In this document: piece after piece, positions 22,701-34,106 of the stretch
Layout of the letters: each line of letters opens with the position of its first letter
How positions within the stretch are numbered: the first letter of the stretch is position 1
Source: Crossaster papposus
Lineage: Eukaryota; Echinodermata; Asteroidea; Velatida; Solasteridae
DNA length: 64,000 nucleotides
Direction of reading: 5' to 3'
NCBI GenBank assembly: GCA_037893245.1
Contig: JBAIAA010000433.1
Span: 1,364,001-1,428,000, forward strand
The notes under the pieces: generated by a model
What the model was told of the DNA's origin: nothing
Databases searched by the model: none
Seen by the model: the letters and a program-made list of their open reading frames with translations, nothing else
Position numbers and translations under genes: made by a program

Positions 22701-23947
22701 TTGGTGCTACCTCTTCCCCAGCTTGTGCAAATTTTGCACTGAAGAGTGCTGCTGATGCACACGAAGATAGTTGCGGGACGGCGGCAGCCGACTTCGTAAG
22801 GAAGGACTTCTACGTCGATGATGGACTAAAGTCAGTCCCAACTTCCGATGAAGCCCTGAAGTTGATAGAAGACAGCAGACGGCTGTGTCAGAAGAGTGGA
22901 TTCCGCCTTCATAAGTATATCTCCAATGACAAGGTGGTTCTGAATTCCATACCCCCTAGTGAACGAGCCAAAGATGTTCAGAACGTCGACGTGTTCTCAG
23001 AAGGCCTTCCCATCGAGCGTACTCTAGGTGTACAGTGGTGTGTTGAATCTGATACTTTCCAGTTCAGAGTCCACTTCAACGACAAACCACCCACTCGTCG
23101 CGGCATTATGTCGAGCGTCAGCTCCATATTTGACCCACTTGGTCTGGTAGCACCAGTCTTGCTGGTTGGAAAACGCATTCTCCAAACCTTGTGTCGTGAT
23201 GGGTATGCATGGGACGACCCAATCTCAGAGGAAATCAGTTCAGCGTGGGAGAAATGGAGGAACGACATCCTGCACTTGGCATCACTGAAAATCCCAAGAT
23301 GCTACAAGCCTGAGAACGTTGATGCCATCAAATCCGCCGAACTTCATCACTTCTCTGATGCTAGTACCGAAGGCTATGGTCAGTGTAGCTACTTGCGACT
23401 GATAGACGACAAAGGAAGTGCATGTACAACTCTGGTCATGGGAAAGTCCCGAGTAGCTCCTTCGAAACCAGTTACCATCCCTCGACTGGAACTCACAGCA
23501 GCCGTCATCTCAGTGAAAGTCAGTACTTTCCTCATGAAGGAACTGGAGTATAACGATGTGACTCAGTTCTATTACACCGATAGCAGAGTTGTACTCGGGT
23601 ATATTGCCAATGACAGCAAGAGGTTCCACATCTACGTCGCCAACCGCGTGCAGAAGATCCGAGATCACACCACACCTGAAGATTGGCAACATGTTGACAC
23701 TAAAACTAACCCAGCAGATGCAGCTTCCCGAGGTCTCTCTGCTGAGTCGCTCATCAAGAGCAAACTCTGGTGGAGTGGACCAGATTTCCTGCAAAAAAGA
23801 GAAACCCCTCCGCCTGACACTGAGTATGTGGAGCCAAGTTCAAATGACCCAGAGGTGAAGAAGGCATCTACAATGTCCAAACTGAGGCCTCCAACTACCC
23901 GAGCATGCTTGAAAGATTCCAGTCCTACTCAAACTGGTTTCGCCTGA
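19730..23947 (+). CDS. BEL/Pao gag-pol polyprotein, gag to RNase H
   Basis: 1405 residues. The N-terminus is a coiled-coil gag segment rich in Arg/Glu. DUF1759-like gag follows (FKGSVFDFPVWMNSFF, LYYLGRYTSGEAQECI at ~235-285). Cys/His knuckles lie near residues 470-540 (CFGCLKWGHRRREC, CANCGRLHP). A DUF1758-type protease region reads VIVYALLDEHSDSCFVSDW, where the expected D-[ST]-G appears as D-E-H. Reverse transcriptase shows IRVVFDCSAEYEGEVLN, FTCDIEGMFHQV and the YVDD box (FYVDDGLKS). RNase H shows HHFSDASTEGYG, PRLELTAAV and YTDSRVVLGYI. The start ATG lies 24 bp past the LTR. The frame breaks near 23883, before the integrase. Confidence 0.93.
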   Translation: MSFMDEIQLGDSASVLSHGSRRSRSSRASSRHSNTELLRITEEQKRAELAARSAAINEAHELEISRRTLEMEKQRLMQQIEMSRLELERQANQLRLQTEIKVSSARLEVLDKFDGESPQQHKPELYDVNDLPPTIDGPFTEAVAENAPHDSPHHSVRKPEHGISNTFRDTENDGANFPKTSTPASTPPTGRSDSSDAVLPPQTSDVPRNDVASAITALADVLSHREEKLPKKEPEVFKGSVFDFPVWMNSFFVLVEQRYTSPIDRLYYLGRYTSGEAQECIKGLLALNSENAYQKAKKLLTERYGNKMLAASTYREKISKWPTVKQDDGKGLRNLSDFLFQCETAMSTLSQLKVLDDPAEHKNIIEKLPRHVQGRWLRFVDQCMYGHKDAGEGDYPPFAELCKFIAKEARIACSPFHQKPTDEKRETKFVKPTRSGTATTFASKADELTTKRKTSPQKSNTPPSPNANRASTCPLCKSQHQLDSCSSFAAMSLSERHDIIMKSGLCFGCLKWGHRRRECRNKKQCANCGRLHPTLLHDYSKSTPDVQIKDDTDDKKVVVVQSTTHRVQTLDVGENCSHTLIVPVVVHHIKEPSAKVIVYALLDEHSDSCFVSDWTLERLGIDGEAVQLSLSTILAKGTISSRKVHGLTVKGLSEDTEIELPGAYSRESINANREQIPKLDTVKEWPHLKRVANLLPPYLSETEIGLLIGCNATRAIKPRDVVHGEEDAPYAVRTALGWGVIGMMRHDNGGRILNASKEQQGHFAFRTQVKEVSPLQVTKMFEIDFIEKNTDEMVSRDDRNFMQKMKDGIHRRDDGHFEMPLPLKTDNVQLPNNKPVVLKRLNKQKMKMLSNPKYRDDYKAFMENIIEKGYAEKVPDEELNLDNMAVWYIPHHGVYHPKKPNKIRVVFDCSAEYEGEVLNRHLLQGPDMINNLVVVLCRFRKDHVAFTCDIEGMFHQVGVNVEDRNYLRFLWWPGGDMNRSPNEYRMTVHLFGATSSPACANFALKSAADAHEDSCGTAAADFVRKDFYVDDGLKSVPTSDEALKLIEDSRRLCQKSGFRLHKYISNDKVVLNSIPPSERAKDVQNVDVFSEGLPIERTLGVQWCVESDTFQFRVHFNDKPPTRRGIMSSVSSIFDPLGLVAPVLLVGKRILQTLCRDGYAWDDPISEEISSAWEKWRNDILHLASLKIPRCYKPENVDAIKSAELHHFSDASTEGYGQCSYLRLIDDKGSACTTLVMGKSRVAPSKPVTIPRLELTAAVISVKVSTFLMKELEYNDVTQFYYTDSRVVLGYIANDSKRFHIYVANRVQKIRDHTTPEDWQHVDTKTNPADAASRGLSAESLIKSKLWWSGPDFLQKRETPPPDTEYVEPSSNDPEVKKASTMSKLRPPTTRACLKDSSPTQTGFA

Positions 23948-25476
23948 AACGTGCAGTAGCAATGTGCCAACGCTACATGAAGAAGCTTAGAGATCGCTGC
24001 CTCCAAACACCTACTACTGCACCTGATGCCAACACCCCTCTCACTGTAGATGAACTCCAGCATGCAGAACGACTGATCCTGAGGCTGACTCAAGAGGAAG
24101 CATTCCCGAAGGAAATTCGAGCCCTCAGCAAACGCGACGGTCTTCCTAATGGCGAGCAGCAAGGCCCAGGGAACCCCCTGAACACGAGCAGTCCTCTGTA
24201 TATGCTTGACCCAATCATAGATGAAACGAAGCTGTTGAGAGTCGGTGGACGCATCAAGCAAGCCACAGCACCTAAAGAGATCAAACATCCCATCTTGCTC
24301 CCACGTCATGGCCACGTGACTGACCTCGTGATCGAACACTACCATGTTCAGAGTTGTCACTCGGGCCGTGGCATGACACTGAATAGCATTCGCCAAGCCG
24401 GCTTTTGGATTCTGGGTGCAAGATCAGCTGTTACCAGCCATATTTGGAAGTGCGTGACCTGCCGCAAACTCAGACGTGCACCCTGTGGGCAGAAGATGGC
24501 AGAACTACCCAAGGACAGATTGGATCCATCCCCACCCTTCACCTTCAGCGCCGTAGACTACTTTGGTCCCTTCATGATTAAAGAAGGACGAAAGGAGCTG
24601 AAAGGATGGGGAGTTATCTTCACCTGTATGGCATCGCGAGCAGTCCATATCGAGACAGCTAATTCGCTGAACACCGACTCATTCTTGAACGCCTACCGCA
24701 GATTCACATGTAGAAGGGGTCCGGTGAGACAACTCCGCTCCGATAGAGGCACAAACTTCATCGGTGGAAAGAATGAACTTGATGCTGCCCTTGCCGAGAT
24801 AAATCAACCCAAGATTTCGCAAGAGCTACTAAAGGACAGTTGCGACTGGGTGACATTCAATATGAACGTTCCCACTGCCAGCCACATGGGAGGCACGTGG
24901 GAAAGGCTCATCCGATCAATCAGACAGGCGCTCTCAACATTGCTGCAGAAACATGGGCAACAGCTGGATGATGAGCTCTTGAGGACCCTCATGACAGAGG
25001 CCGAAGCGATTGTGAACAGCCGACCTCTCACCTACGTTGACATGGCGGCCCCAGATGCAGAAGAGCCCCTCACGCCAAGCCAACTGCTGACGCTGAAAAG
25101 CAAGGTAGTTCTCCCTCCACCAGGAGTCTTCATCCAACAAGATCTCTATTGCCGACGCCGATGGCGCAGAGTCCAGTACCTGGCCAACCAGTTCTGGTCA
25201 CGTTGGAAGAACGAGTATTTGTCGACCCTACAAGAGCGGAAGAAGTGGCAGAAGGCTCAGCAGAATCTAGAGAGAGGCAACATTGTCATGATGGTCGACG
25301 ACTCCACTCCCCGATGCCAGTGGCAACTCGCTCGCGTGGTTGAGACGTACCCAAGCTCAGATGGTCACATCAGGAAGGTCAAGCTCCAAACTAGTCGATC
25401 CGTCTTTGAGAGGCCTATCCATAAGGTTGTCCTGCTGTTGGACCAGGGACGCCCCGACGAGGAGCCAAAGGCCTGA
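23905..25476 (+). CDS. BEL/Pao integrase part of pol
   Basis: 523 residues in the -1 frame relative to the upstream ORF; the shared reading passes between frames near 23883. It starts with MLERFQSYSNWFRLKRAVA, a typical BEL linker. A zinc-binding HHCC follows (HYHVQSCHSGRGMTLNSIR ... CVTCRKLR). The DDE integrase core reads FSAVDYFGPFMIKEG and RSDRGTNFIGG, with the third acidic residue expected near TWERLIRSIRQAL. A DUF5641-type C-terminus follows (RRRWRRVQYLANQFWSRW). It inserts cDNA into the genome. The break is probably a one-base deletion (or assembly error), since BEL normally makes a single polyprotein. Confidence 0.9.
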   Translation: MLERFQSYSNWFRLKRAVAMCQRYMKKLRDRCLQTPTTAPDANTPLTVDELQHAERLILRLTQEEAFPKEIRALSKRDGLPNGEQQGPGNPLNTSSPLYMLDPIIDETKLLRVGGRIKQATAPKEIKHPILLPRHGHVTDLVIEHYHVQSCHSGRGMTLNSIRQAGFWILGARSAVTSHIWKCVTCRKLRRAPCGQKMAELPKDRLDPSPPFTFSAVDYFGPFMIKEGRKELKGWGVIFTCMASRAVHIETANSLNTDSFLNAYRRFTCRRGPVRQLRSDRGTNFIGGKNELDAALAEINQPKISQELLKDSCDWVTFNMNVPTASHMGGTWERLIRSIRQALSTLLQKHGQQLDDELLRTLMTEAEAIVNSRPLTYVDMAAPDAEEPLTPSQLLTLKSKVVLPPPGVFIQQDLYCRRRWRRVQYLANQFWSRWKNEYLSTLQERKKWQKAQQNLERGNIVMMVDDSTPRCQWQLARVVETYPSSDGHIRKVKLQTSRSVFERPIHKVVLLLDQGRPDEEPKA

Positions 25477-25634
25477 ACTTGAGCCGATACATGAACTGTA
25501 CTTAAAGGAACCACGTAGTGTTCACATTCTCAGTAGTATAGTAGTTAATATTTCCAGTTTTGCATTCTTTAGTCATGTTACTGTTGTTAGGTAATTTGAA
25601 AGGTCAAATTTGAAAGGTCAAATTAGAGGAGCCA

Positions 25635-26343
25635 TGTAACTGCTGGTGAGCGAGTCTAAGCTTGCCTCATGGTGGCGCTCTTCACAACTCTTGAGGGCGC
25701 CCTTCGTTGCTACCGTAGATACATGGTCCTTGCTGATGACACAATGAATTTGTTATAAATTCTTGACTCATACTCTTGCCATAATAATTTGATCATCCCT
25801 CCACCCCAGGACCCGAGGACAGAGGTAAAGAAAGTTTGATTATTGTAGAACTTTATATGATTGCAGTTGTTGTGCTACATAAGTGCGATTTAGGTGAATT
25901 TAGGGCCAGATTTTCATGACATTATTTGCATGAGATTATTGTTGTTGCGTGCACTTTCACTGTTCAGATGACCTTTGACCTTACATTTTCTAGGGTTTAT
26001 TGCTACTATTTCTGATGCACATTATAGATCAGTGATTTGCCTTTATTATACATCTTGTTCTCTAATTAGATTAGTTGTTTGTATTCTTCTAAGCGTTAGT
26101 TTTGTTCTGCTTTATTGCAGTTTTTACGTGATCTGTGATACGTGACATGTGATCTGTGATTTGTGATCCGTGAACCTATGAACCTGTGATTCTGTGAATA
26201 CATGAACCAGAATTAACAGAATAAACCAAGGGAGCAGCTACAATGAGCAAAGTGCATAGACAGAGTGGACATTACCAAGTTACTGATTGAACATTCTGAG
26301 TAAAGCACACTTTGTGAATTAAATACGAACTGCAACCGCCACA
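25635..26343 (+). repeat. BEL 3' LTR
   Basis: 709 bp, with no difference from the 5' LTR found by eye. A purine-rich AGAGGAG upstream (about 25626) is the probable polypurine tract. Confidence 0.92.
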
Positions 26344-29300
26344 GTGATGAACACTAGTCCAAACCAGTAGATATATATATATTGTTTACTTTCGGGCGGA
26401 GTTCTATACATGTAAAGAATAAGAAGATAAAAACATAAATACAAATGTATGCCAATTGTGCAAACCAAGTACCACATAGAAATAAAAGATAGGCACAGGA
26501 GCATGTTGTAAACTGTTTAAATATACATTTTACCATTCAAGTAGTATTGGCAATGACTGTCGTTTACTTGTTTGCGGACCGTTTGCTTTAAAATATTCCT
26601 TGTGGTAGTATATTTGTGTATTAAAATATTCCTGTTAACTTGCATTTTTGAGCTCAATCTATTAAAATAGGCTATGAAAATTAAAGCAATGTGACAACCT
26701 TGCAAGTAATATTATGGTGCTTTTTAAAGCCCTCAGAAAATACGATCTTTCTTTGAGTTGAGATTTCCAAAGATTTGAGAGATTCGGAGTTGCTGGAGAC
26801 TGATGGCATAACCATGAAAACATCGCCTGTGCCATTTCTCCCTTGAGCAAACAGTGGTACCGACCATTGTAGCATGTCTCTCCATTATATGTAGCATCAT
26901 ACAGCTGCCAGCCAGAAGGACTTCAGTGGTGCCTAGTTTAGGACTCTGGATTTCTGAAAACAATACAAGTGAAATGTTTAAATGCTACATCACAAATTAA
27001 TATATAACAAAATGAATACAATGGCTGTTGGTTACTGCAGTCTAGTTTTCAATCTTTCTGCAACCACACATAATCATCATTGCTCTTTTCAAAGATTTTC
27101 CATTCACAATGCTCTCATACAAGGGGAATTGTTTTCCGTCACTAGTCGAATGATGCTGATAAATCAGTAGATATACATGCTTAAAAAAAAAATTGGGGGG
27201 GGGGGGGATAATTTTTTGTAATCTGTTAAATAAAAGATTCCACAATGACTGGAATTGTTACCCTGTTCAGGTATCTGCCAGATTGTACACTACAGGTGGG
27301 TTTATAATTGTGAATTTGTTTCTTCTCACAGAAATAACAGTGTACAGAGCTGACATACAGTTACTTAAGTAAGCATATCGCTGAAGGGCAGACCCCCTTA
27401 CTTAATTTGCTTTATTCTGATGCAAAATTACATTAACTAGTCATAATTGTTGCAGGTCATACCTGTGGTCATATAGTGTAGCCCGGTTTGTCCCCAACAT
27501 TCTGGAGTGCTGGCTGTATCCACTCCAAAGTCCAATTTCCACGTTTCTTAAAGAGGGAACAAACAAATCAAAAATGTACTCAACAGTTTATTTGAAGACC
27601 ATGGCCTAGTCTAGGTGGATTGCAATCGTGTATTTTCACCCCCATTTTAGTTCCATTCTAAAATTGCTTTTGCGTTTAAAAGCCAAGTCAAAAAGCTGAC
27701 TTTTCCAGCTTCAAGCAGTCATTGTTCTTCAGATTTGAACCAATGATTTTTTGTATTTTTGACAAGTCAGGTTTTGAAGAAAACTTGACTCGGTGTCTTA
27801 CCCTTTTTGCACAGTCATGTATATTGCCGTCTTGTGTTTTTGTGTCATGCTGGTTGTCGTTTTTTTCCCAAACCCTAGGGCGCTAGACCTAACGTTTAAT
27901 AACAATTCCAACCCTCTTTCCTCGAAGTTTTGCTTGCTGGTAAATACTTGCATGATTCCAAATCATAATTTGTCCTATAATTGCATCCTCATCGTCAAAT
28001 TCCTCATAAAATTTCCTTTTTTGTTTGTACATGTACTAAATTGTAGTCTTATTCCTACGTTAAACCATGGTTAAACTACACCGTACACTCGCGCGCATTG
28101 GACTTCCACTATCGGCAATAATGTTCCCAGCTCTGCATGTACTACATGTAAGCAGCGTACGACAGTGGGTTTAAAGTCAAACACACCGACAAAAAAACAG
28201 CCGAGTTGTGGCCCAAAATATTAGCAACATTAACATGGCTAGTCACTTACATTGTACACTGGAATTTCGCTTTGCCTGGCTCAGCTCCTGTGGCCTAGGG
28301 TTGTTCAATCGCCGTCAGAATCCCTCAATGTCGGGCACAAAATAGAAAATAGAAAATAAATGCCGCACAGTGTTTTTCAAGATGGCGATTCGCTGAAAGT
28401 TGTTACACCGTGACGTCATCAAGCCCGGCGTTAGCCAGCTTTCGCGAGGCTTGGTGGGGCTTCGGAATACAGCCTGAAATCTAGCCCCGGGCTTACTTCG
28501 CGTAGCCTAGCCAGTCAGTGCGCAGAGTGCGAGATAATTAGCATATTTCACTAGTTTCATTTGCAGCCGCGCGGCGCTCTCGGACCCTTCGAGATTTCGC
28601 GTGAATGCGCGAGCGCTCGGAGACGATGTGAAACATTGGCTAGAGGTCCCAGCAAGAAGGCAGTGTTGGGTCAAGCATGGAGTGTTAAGTTTCTTGAACA
28701 TTTTCCTCGTAAAATAAACAAATTTTTACCAGATTTTAGAGACCAATTACACGTGAATCTTCGTCTGAAATGTGGTTTAAGTTTTACACTTTTCGTTGAT
28801 AAGCTTTACACTTAGGGTGCCCCCGACTGTTTCGAGCACGATTGAGACAAACGGAGTCGATATTCTGATAGACGAAGGATCGTTCTTTCGATTGGTACCA
28901 CATATACTTCTGCAGGTTTAGCCGTCGATGTTTTTTTCAGTGCCAACAATTTTGCAAAAATCATTATTTGTGCCGTATCGTTTTAGCTTACGTGACGTCA
29001 TCATCAAATGTCGGGGGAAAGGCCTTGTGTTTTTACTTGTTCTTACGACGCCATTTATTTTGTCATGTTTGTTGATGTCATGTCATGTATGTATGCAGCT
29101 GAGAAAAACTTTAAAATAAATGTTTTGTACTATTTACCAAAGAAAAAGAAAAGAACAATGTCATTTGGTTTATTCTTGTGTTTTTATTCTTCCTTGTAAT
29201 ATTTAATATATTTTATTTGGAACTCACTGCAATTCCCAGCTTTTAAGTGAGATTTCACAGTAAATAGATTCGGGGTGGGCAGGGTCACGAATTTAACTTT

Positions 29301-30240
29301 CATTCGTTGGAAAAGTAAAACTCACTAAAAAATGCTTAAAAGATTAAGTACTATTATAAAACAAAAACAAAAAATATATATGACTATGAGTTCAGGAACA
29401 AAACAAACAAAGACAGATTTCATTTTAAAACTGTCAAATATTGTATTCATAGCATTATTTTTTAACCCTAAACTAGCAATTAACTGTTGCGTTTTTTGCC
29501 AGTTTTGGTTTCTGAGACGTTAAGATACAGATACAGATACATAACTGAAGCTAAAACCCTGCCAAAAACCATACTAACGAATAATAGTCAGGCACCGCTT
29601 TGTTGTCAACACAAGCCCCGTGAATGCATCACACGAGCAAGGAATCGTGCCAAAAATGGGTGCCTTGCGTTTTGTTACGTAGAAGCTGATTAGTCAGTTG
29701 GCACGCTCGATGCACGTTCTGACCAATCACGTTCGGGCTCACATTAGAACAACGAGTAATGGCGTATTTTTTTACCGAGAATGTTCGCGCTGACGGCGAC
29801 GAATACTTAGGGTGCCCCCGACTGTTTCGAGTGGATTCAGAAACAACAACAGTAGCGGTTGAGTAGATGAATAATGTACCTAAACACACATGATTAAGGT
29901 TTGTCTGCACGATTTCGTTAAATGCTACAAAAGGGACTTTTTCGGAGACCATTATTTTTGTACAACGATGTTCATTTTTATAGTCTGTAATTTCTTATTT
30001 CTGAACAATTAAAAATTCATCCATGACGTTTGTTATTACAATTAAGCATTCCTCGTTCATACTATTACGTTTTTATATTTTTAAATGGCTGGGTTTTCAC
30101 GATATGATATTTTGAAAATGTGCCCTCCAAGCTCATTATATATGCAAAACTGCGACTGTCGTGCATACGCTGCAAATGAAAGAAACGACTTTTCCGAACG
30201 CTGCGCACTGACTGTAGCCCGTCGTTTGGTATGAGGCTTC
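26344..30240. other. Gene-free interior of element 1
   Basis: No credible gene. Features noted: a G run at about 27197-27208; a GGCTTC/CCCGGGCTT-rich patch at 28430-28510 like the element ends; a 26-bp phrase ACTTAGGGTGCCCCCGACTG... at about 28812 repeated at about 29806; and a CRE-like TGACGTCA near 28993. Confidence 0.5.
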
Positions 30241-30304
30241 AAAATGGCGCCGCAAAAATCTAGCCCAAGCCTAGCCTCTAGCCTCCGTTTCGTAAAGGCC
30301 CATA

Positions 30305-33300
30305 GGCTGTTTTCCAAACCCCCGGCTTTGGCTTCGTCTTCGGCTTCGTCTCCATTCCGCCATTTTGAAGCCCATACCAAATGGAGGCTTTGGCTTTGGC
30401 TTCATCAAGAGGCTCCGTTTTTGGCTAAATTATGAAGCCTGCCGAGGAGGTGACTTCGTGGAGGCTTCGTGACGTATTGTCACGTGATACAAGCCACAAA
30501 ATCATCACAAACAAAAAAGTTTGCGACGGCCGCCATTGTTTTCGCGGTGTGTCTGCCGTTTGCAAGGAAGTTTTCACCGACAATTCACTGGTAAGTAGTA
30601 ATGATTTTGTTAAAAGAAATTTACCAACTCAAATGAAAATGTTACGTGTAACCATGAAGATAATCATACTATCTATAGGACCTAGGACAACATTTCTAAC
30701 CCTAACGTTATGCTACCGTTTTTTCGACGAAAGTTTCAATTCCAACTAGTCCAACCAACTTCCATGCAAACCCGCACAAGTCAAGCTGCCTGGTTATACA
30801 TGTAAATAAAGGCAGTGGGACAGTGGCTATTGTTATGGCAGTCGGCCTTCTGGCTTCTTTTGACCCGAAACTATTGATCATAACGAGTTTCCACAAGTCG
30901 GTATGGTTATATAAGGGCATGTTATACAGGGTGTAGCCTAACGTTAGGCATGGATTTATTCGCAATTTCTGTTCAATTTAATTACTAGATCATAGATGGA
31001 GAAGTCGGCACCCATTCTGAGAATCGCACGGCATGCCGTAACAATAGCCAGTTTAACTGAGCGCATTGCCACACCTCGTTGTCACATGCATGTTAATACA
31101 AAAAATAAGTGAAAATAGTTTCATATTCAATACCAGAATCTGAGTTAGGCTAGGCCTACAAAAATGGAAATATTGCTGGAGATTTAGAAAGAATGTAGCT
31201 CACAAATTTCACCTCTAAATCTCAACATGTCACAAGCTTTAGAGCTGGAAGCTGGAAGGAAAAGGGGTTAGTTTGGAAATTAACAACTAATTTCTTTTTG
31301 AAATAGAAGTATACTTTTATTGTGTTTTGATTAAATTGATTAGTTTCTATCATAAGCAGAATCTGTACTAGATGACGCAAAATAAACCAAATATTTGCTG
31401 CTTAAACTGAACGAGCCATAAACCAATTTGGTGATCCCTGTGGAGCATTTCCTCAGGAGAAAAACACAATGTCTTGTTTGGGAGGCAAATTTGTTTGCAC
31501 CAACACCACCGCTTGAAGCATTAAGTGTGTGTGTATACCTAACTTGCTATTTTGTCCTAGACCTTCACCATTCTTAATTCTGCTTTTGTTTATTTTCTTG
31601 ATGGTTCTTAATAGGTTCTGAGGATATTCAGAATTCAAGCACAGGTAAACTCCATCGTTGACTTTCTACACCACCATGGATTGTGTGCACTAGGAAAGAT
31701 GGGCAGCTCATTTTCTTCCCACTACTTATTTCTAGCAGTGGAGGAAGGTTCATTCTCCAATACAAGCCTCTCCAAGTCCATCAGCCAAAAGAGGGAGAAT
31801 CTCAATTTATGCTTGCCAGCCGTGTTGTTATAAAGGATCTTTGACAATATAGAGACTAATTGCACAGGTATATTCTGAACAATCAAAGCTAAAGATCTGT
31901 ACTGAGTGAGCTCACATAATTATTTGCTCCCCTAAATCTCCCAATTTTGAAGAAAAACTATTCACTCCCTATTTATGTTGTTTGTAAACACTGGAACAGC
32001 ATGGAATTATTGGAACAGGTCCTGGTCAACTTAACTCAACTCTCTTATTTATAATGCCTATGCCTGCACTACAAATGACAGTTGGTATTTGTTTATATGC
32101 TGGGGAAAATTATATTTCAAATAATCAATTGTCAGCAGTAGAAAGTATAAAATGTAGGCCTGACAATAATAATGTTAATAATAAAGTGCAAACGTTATGT
32201 ACATAAATTTAAATGCACTGTAAAATGATAAAACCAGATTCATTAAAATATTAAAAGGCAAAAATCTATGTACATCACAAACTACTATTACATCAAGGAA
32301 AACAACATGTTTTTAAGAAAGGAGTACAATTTTTACAACATATCAATCAAAAGCGATTTCAAAAAGGTTGGTTTTGAGCAGCCTCTATTTGAGGCCTCAA
32401 TCTATTTTTAAAACAAACCTAATCCTGGCATGTCTTTAAATTTGTGAAAACTTACTTCAAAGGAGCTATTATTGTTTTAGAATGGTACTGGTGGTAGGGG
32501 GTTTCAATAATATATATTCCCAAAAGTCACAGCAAAGGATACATTAAAATTTCAAAATTTAAATATTTTGTTGTTAATTTTTTAATTTAACATTGTGATT
32601 TTCTTTTGCAGTTTTGTCTTTTAAATTATCTATGTGAGCACTTATTTTTTAATTATATTCTCAATTTAATCTTTTGTTTAGTTTTATATTGAATGATTTG
32701 TAATTATGTTGCCCTGTCTTAATCTAAATGTTTATTTTTCCATGTTGTTTGCCAAATAAACCATCAGTAATAAATAATACATGGTTGACAATTCTTTGCC
32801 GAAAAGTACATATTTATTTCCTTGAAAGACGGACACAGCATATTAAAGGAGTGCATCTTACTTTTAGATCGAATCTGCAGATCAAATCGTAAAAAAAAGA
32901 ATTACAAGGTCTCTTCCCGAAGTAAAAGCAGATTCCGTTTTTAGCAATAGCGATGCAAACAAAGTATTTTGAATGAGGCATTGGCCTGGCACTTGCAACC
33001 CCCCCCCAAAAAAAAAAAAAAAAACCAAAGTGTGGTTTTTTTAATGGAAATATTTAAATTGTGCCCAAAATAAAACCTTTTCCAGAGGTCTACAGACGCG
33101 GTTACGAAAAGGGGAAAAGACAGATTTTGGTTGAGTGAATAAATGGCATATACATGTACATACAAGTTTACATTTATTCCTTGATACGTCTATTGTCCCC
33201 GTAGTGAAAGCAGGCGCAAAATAATATTGCTTCAGCCGTTCATTAGCGATGTTTCCATCCATAGGCCGGTAACTCAACGGAATGTAACGAAGCATCACGA

Positions 33301-33457
33301 ATGGCATAGAGTCGCTAGTCGAAGCCAGCCGAAGCCTCCCGAAGCCTCGGTGTTCCAAAACTTTTAGGCTTGTCGCGGAGCCTCATGAAGACGAAGCCTC
33401 ATAAATTGAAGCCGGAGCCGAAGCCAAAGCCGAAGCCTGGAGGTTTGGAAAAGGGCC
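30305..33457. mobile_element. GGCTTC-rich inverted-end element 2
   Basis: The left end, GGCTGTTTTCCAAACCCCC then GGCTTTGGCTTCGTC, is inverted at the right end (minus strand GGCCCTTTTCCAAACCTCC then GGCTTCGGCTTTGGC). ATA flanks it at 30302-30304 and 33458-33460. The right arm also resembles the left arm of element 1 (GAGGCTTCGGCTGGC), so both belong to one family and lie back to back. The interior (30450-33300) has no credible gene; an A run lies at about 33008-33024. Confidence 0.45.
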
Positions 33458-33498
33458 ATAATCTCATCTAGATAGGGTCTTATAGAAAAAGGTATAAA

Positions 33499-33595
33499 AG
33501 TCGTGTATACGAAAAACTAGGGACTGTATACGAAAAACTAGGGACTGTATACAATTAACTAGGGACTGTATACAATTAACTAGGGACTGCACATG
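33499..33595. repeat. 21-bp tandem repeat (about 4 copies)
   Basis: ACTAGGGACTGTATAC followed by AATTA or GAAAA is repeated about four times. Confidence 0.85.
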
Positions 33596-33606
33596 CGAAA
33601 GTCGTG

Positions 33607-33990
33607 TTAATTTTGTCTCGAAAAAGTAACTTTTTAGTTTGTACATGGTTCTATGGAGTAGTGATTTTATTCTCGTGTATGAGTTGTGTAGTGATTGTTT
33701 GTGCACGGGTCTATGGAGTAGTGAGTAGAAATTTCATTTCGTCTCGAAACTGAACTTTTTAGTTTGTACATGGTTCTATGGAGTAGTGATTTTATTCCCG
33801 TGTAGGAGTTGTGTAGTGATTGTTTGCGCACAGGTCTATGGAGTAGTTGAGTAGGAATTTCATTTTCCCTCGAAAAGTAACTTTTTAGTTTGTACATGGT
33901 TCTATAGAGTCATTCTCGTGTAAGAGTTGGGTATCATTGTTTGCACACGGTCCTATGGAGTAGTGATTTTATTCCCTCGTAAGATGTCGG
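33607..33990. repeat. ~128-bp tandem repeat (about 3 copies)
   Basis: The block TTTTTAGTTTGTACATGG ... TGTTTGCACACGGTCTATGG is repeated three times (from about 33607, 33740 and 33865) with about 10% divergence and a small deletion in the third copy. Confidence 0.8.
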
Positions 33991-34106
33991 AAATACGGTT
34001 CGAGTCATTGAAATAGTAGGTGTAGGGCTTGTAGCACTGCTCAGCACATGTGCGCAAATTCTTCCCCCCAAATCGTGCTGGGTATCGCGTGCGCGGCAAA
34101 AAGTCT

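Larger units (their letters stand above)
18998..26343 (+). mobile_element. BEL/Pao LTR retrotransposon, full length
   Basis: 709-bp LTRs (18998-19706 and 25635-26343) appear identical by eye. The 5-bp duplication GTGAT lies at 18993-18997 and 26344-26348, as expected for BEL/Pao. The interior holds one gag-pol reading region (19730-25476) with the domain order gag, zinc knuckle, protease, reverse transcriptase, RNase H, integrase. The only visible lesion is a frame break near 23883. It is inserted in the GGCTTC-rich element. Confidence 0.95.
17826..30301. mobile_element. GGCTTC-rich inverted-end element 1 (contains BEL)
   Basis: The left end GGGCGTTTACCAAACGGGGC matches the inverted right end (GGGCCTTTACGAAACGGAGG read on the minus strand) at most positions. 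Both continue into GGCTT/GGCTAG-rich sequence. ATA lies just outside each end (17823-17825 and 30302-30304). Excluding the BEL insertion the element is about 5.1 kb and has no recognisable protein. The family is unknown, and both the boundaries and the 3-bp duplication are tentative. Confidence 0.45.

Noticed and set aside
23870..23890. Programmed frameshift in BEL pol (CTGAGGC resembles the Ty1 site)
   Set aside because: The Ty1-type signal gives a +1 shift, whereas this break needs -1, and BEL elements normally use one frame; an indel is simpler.
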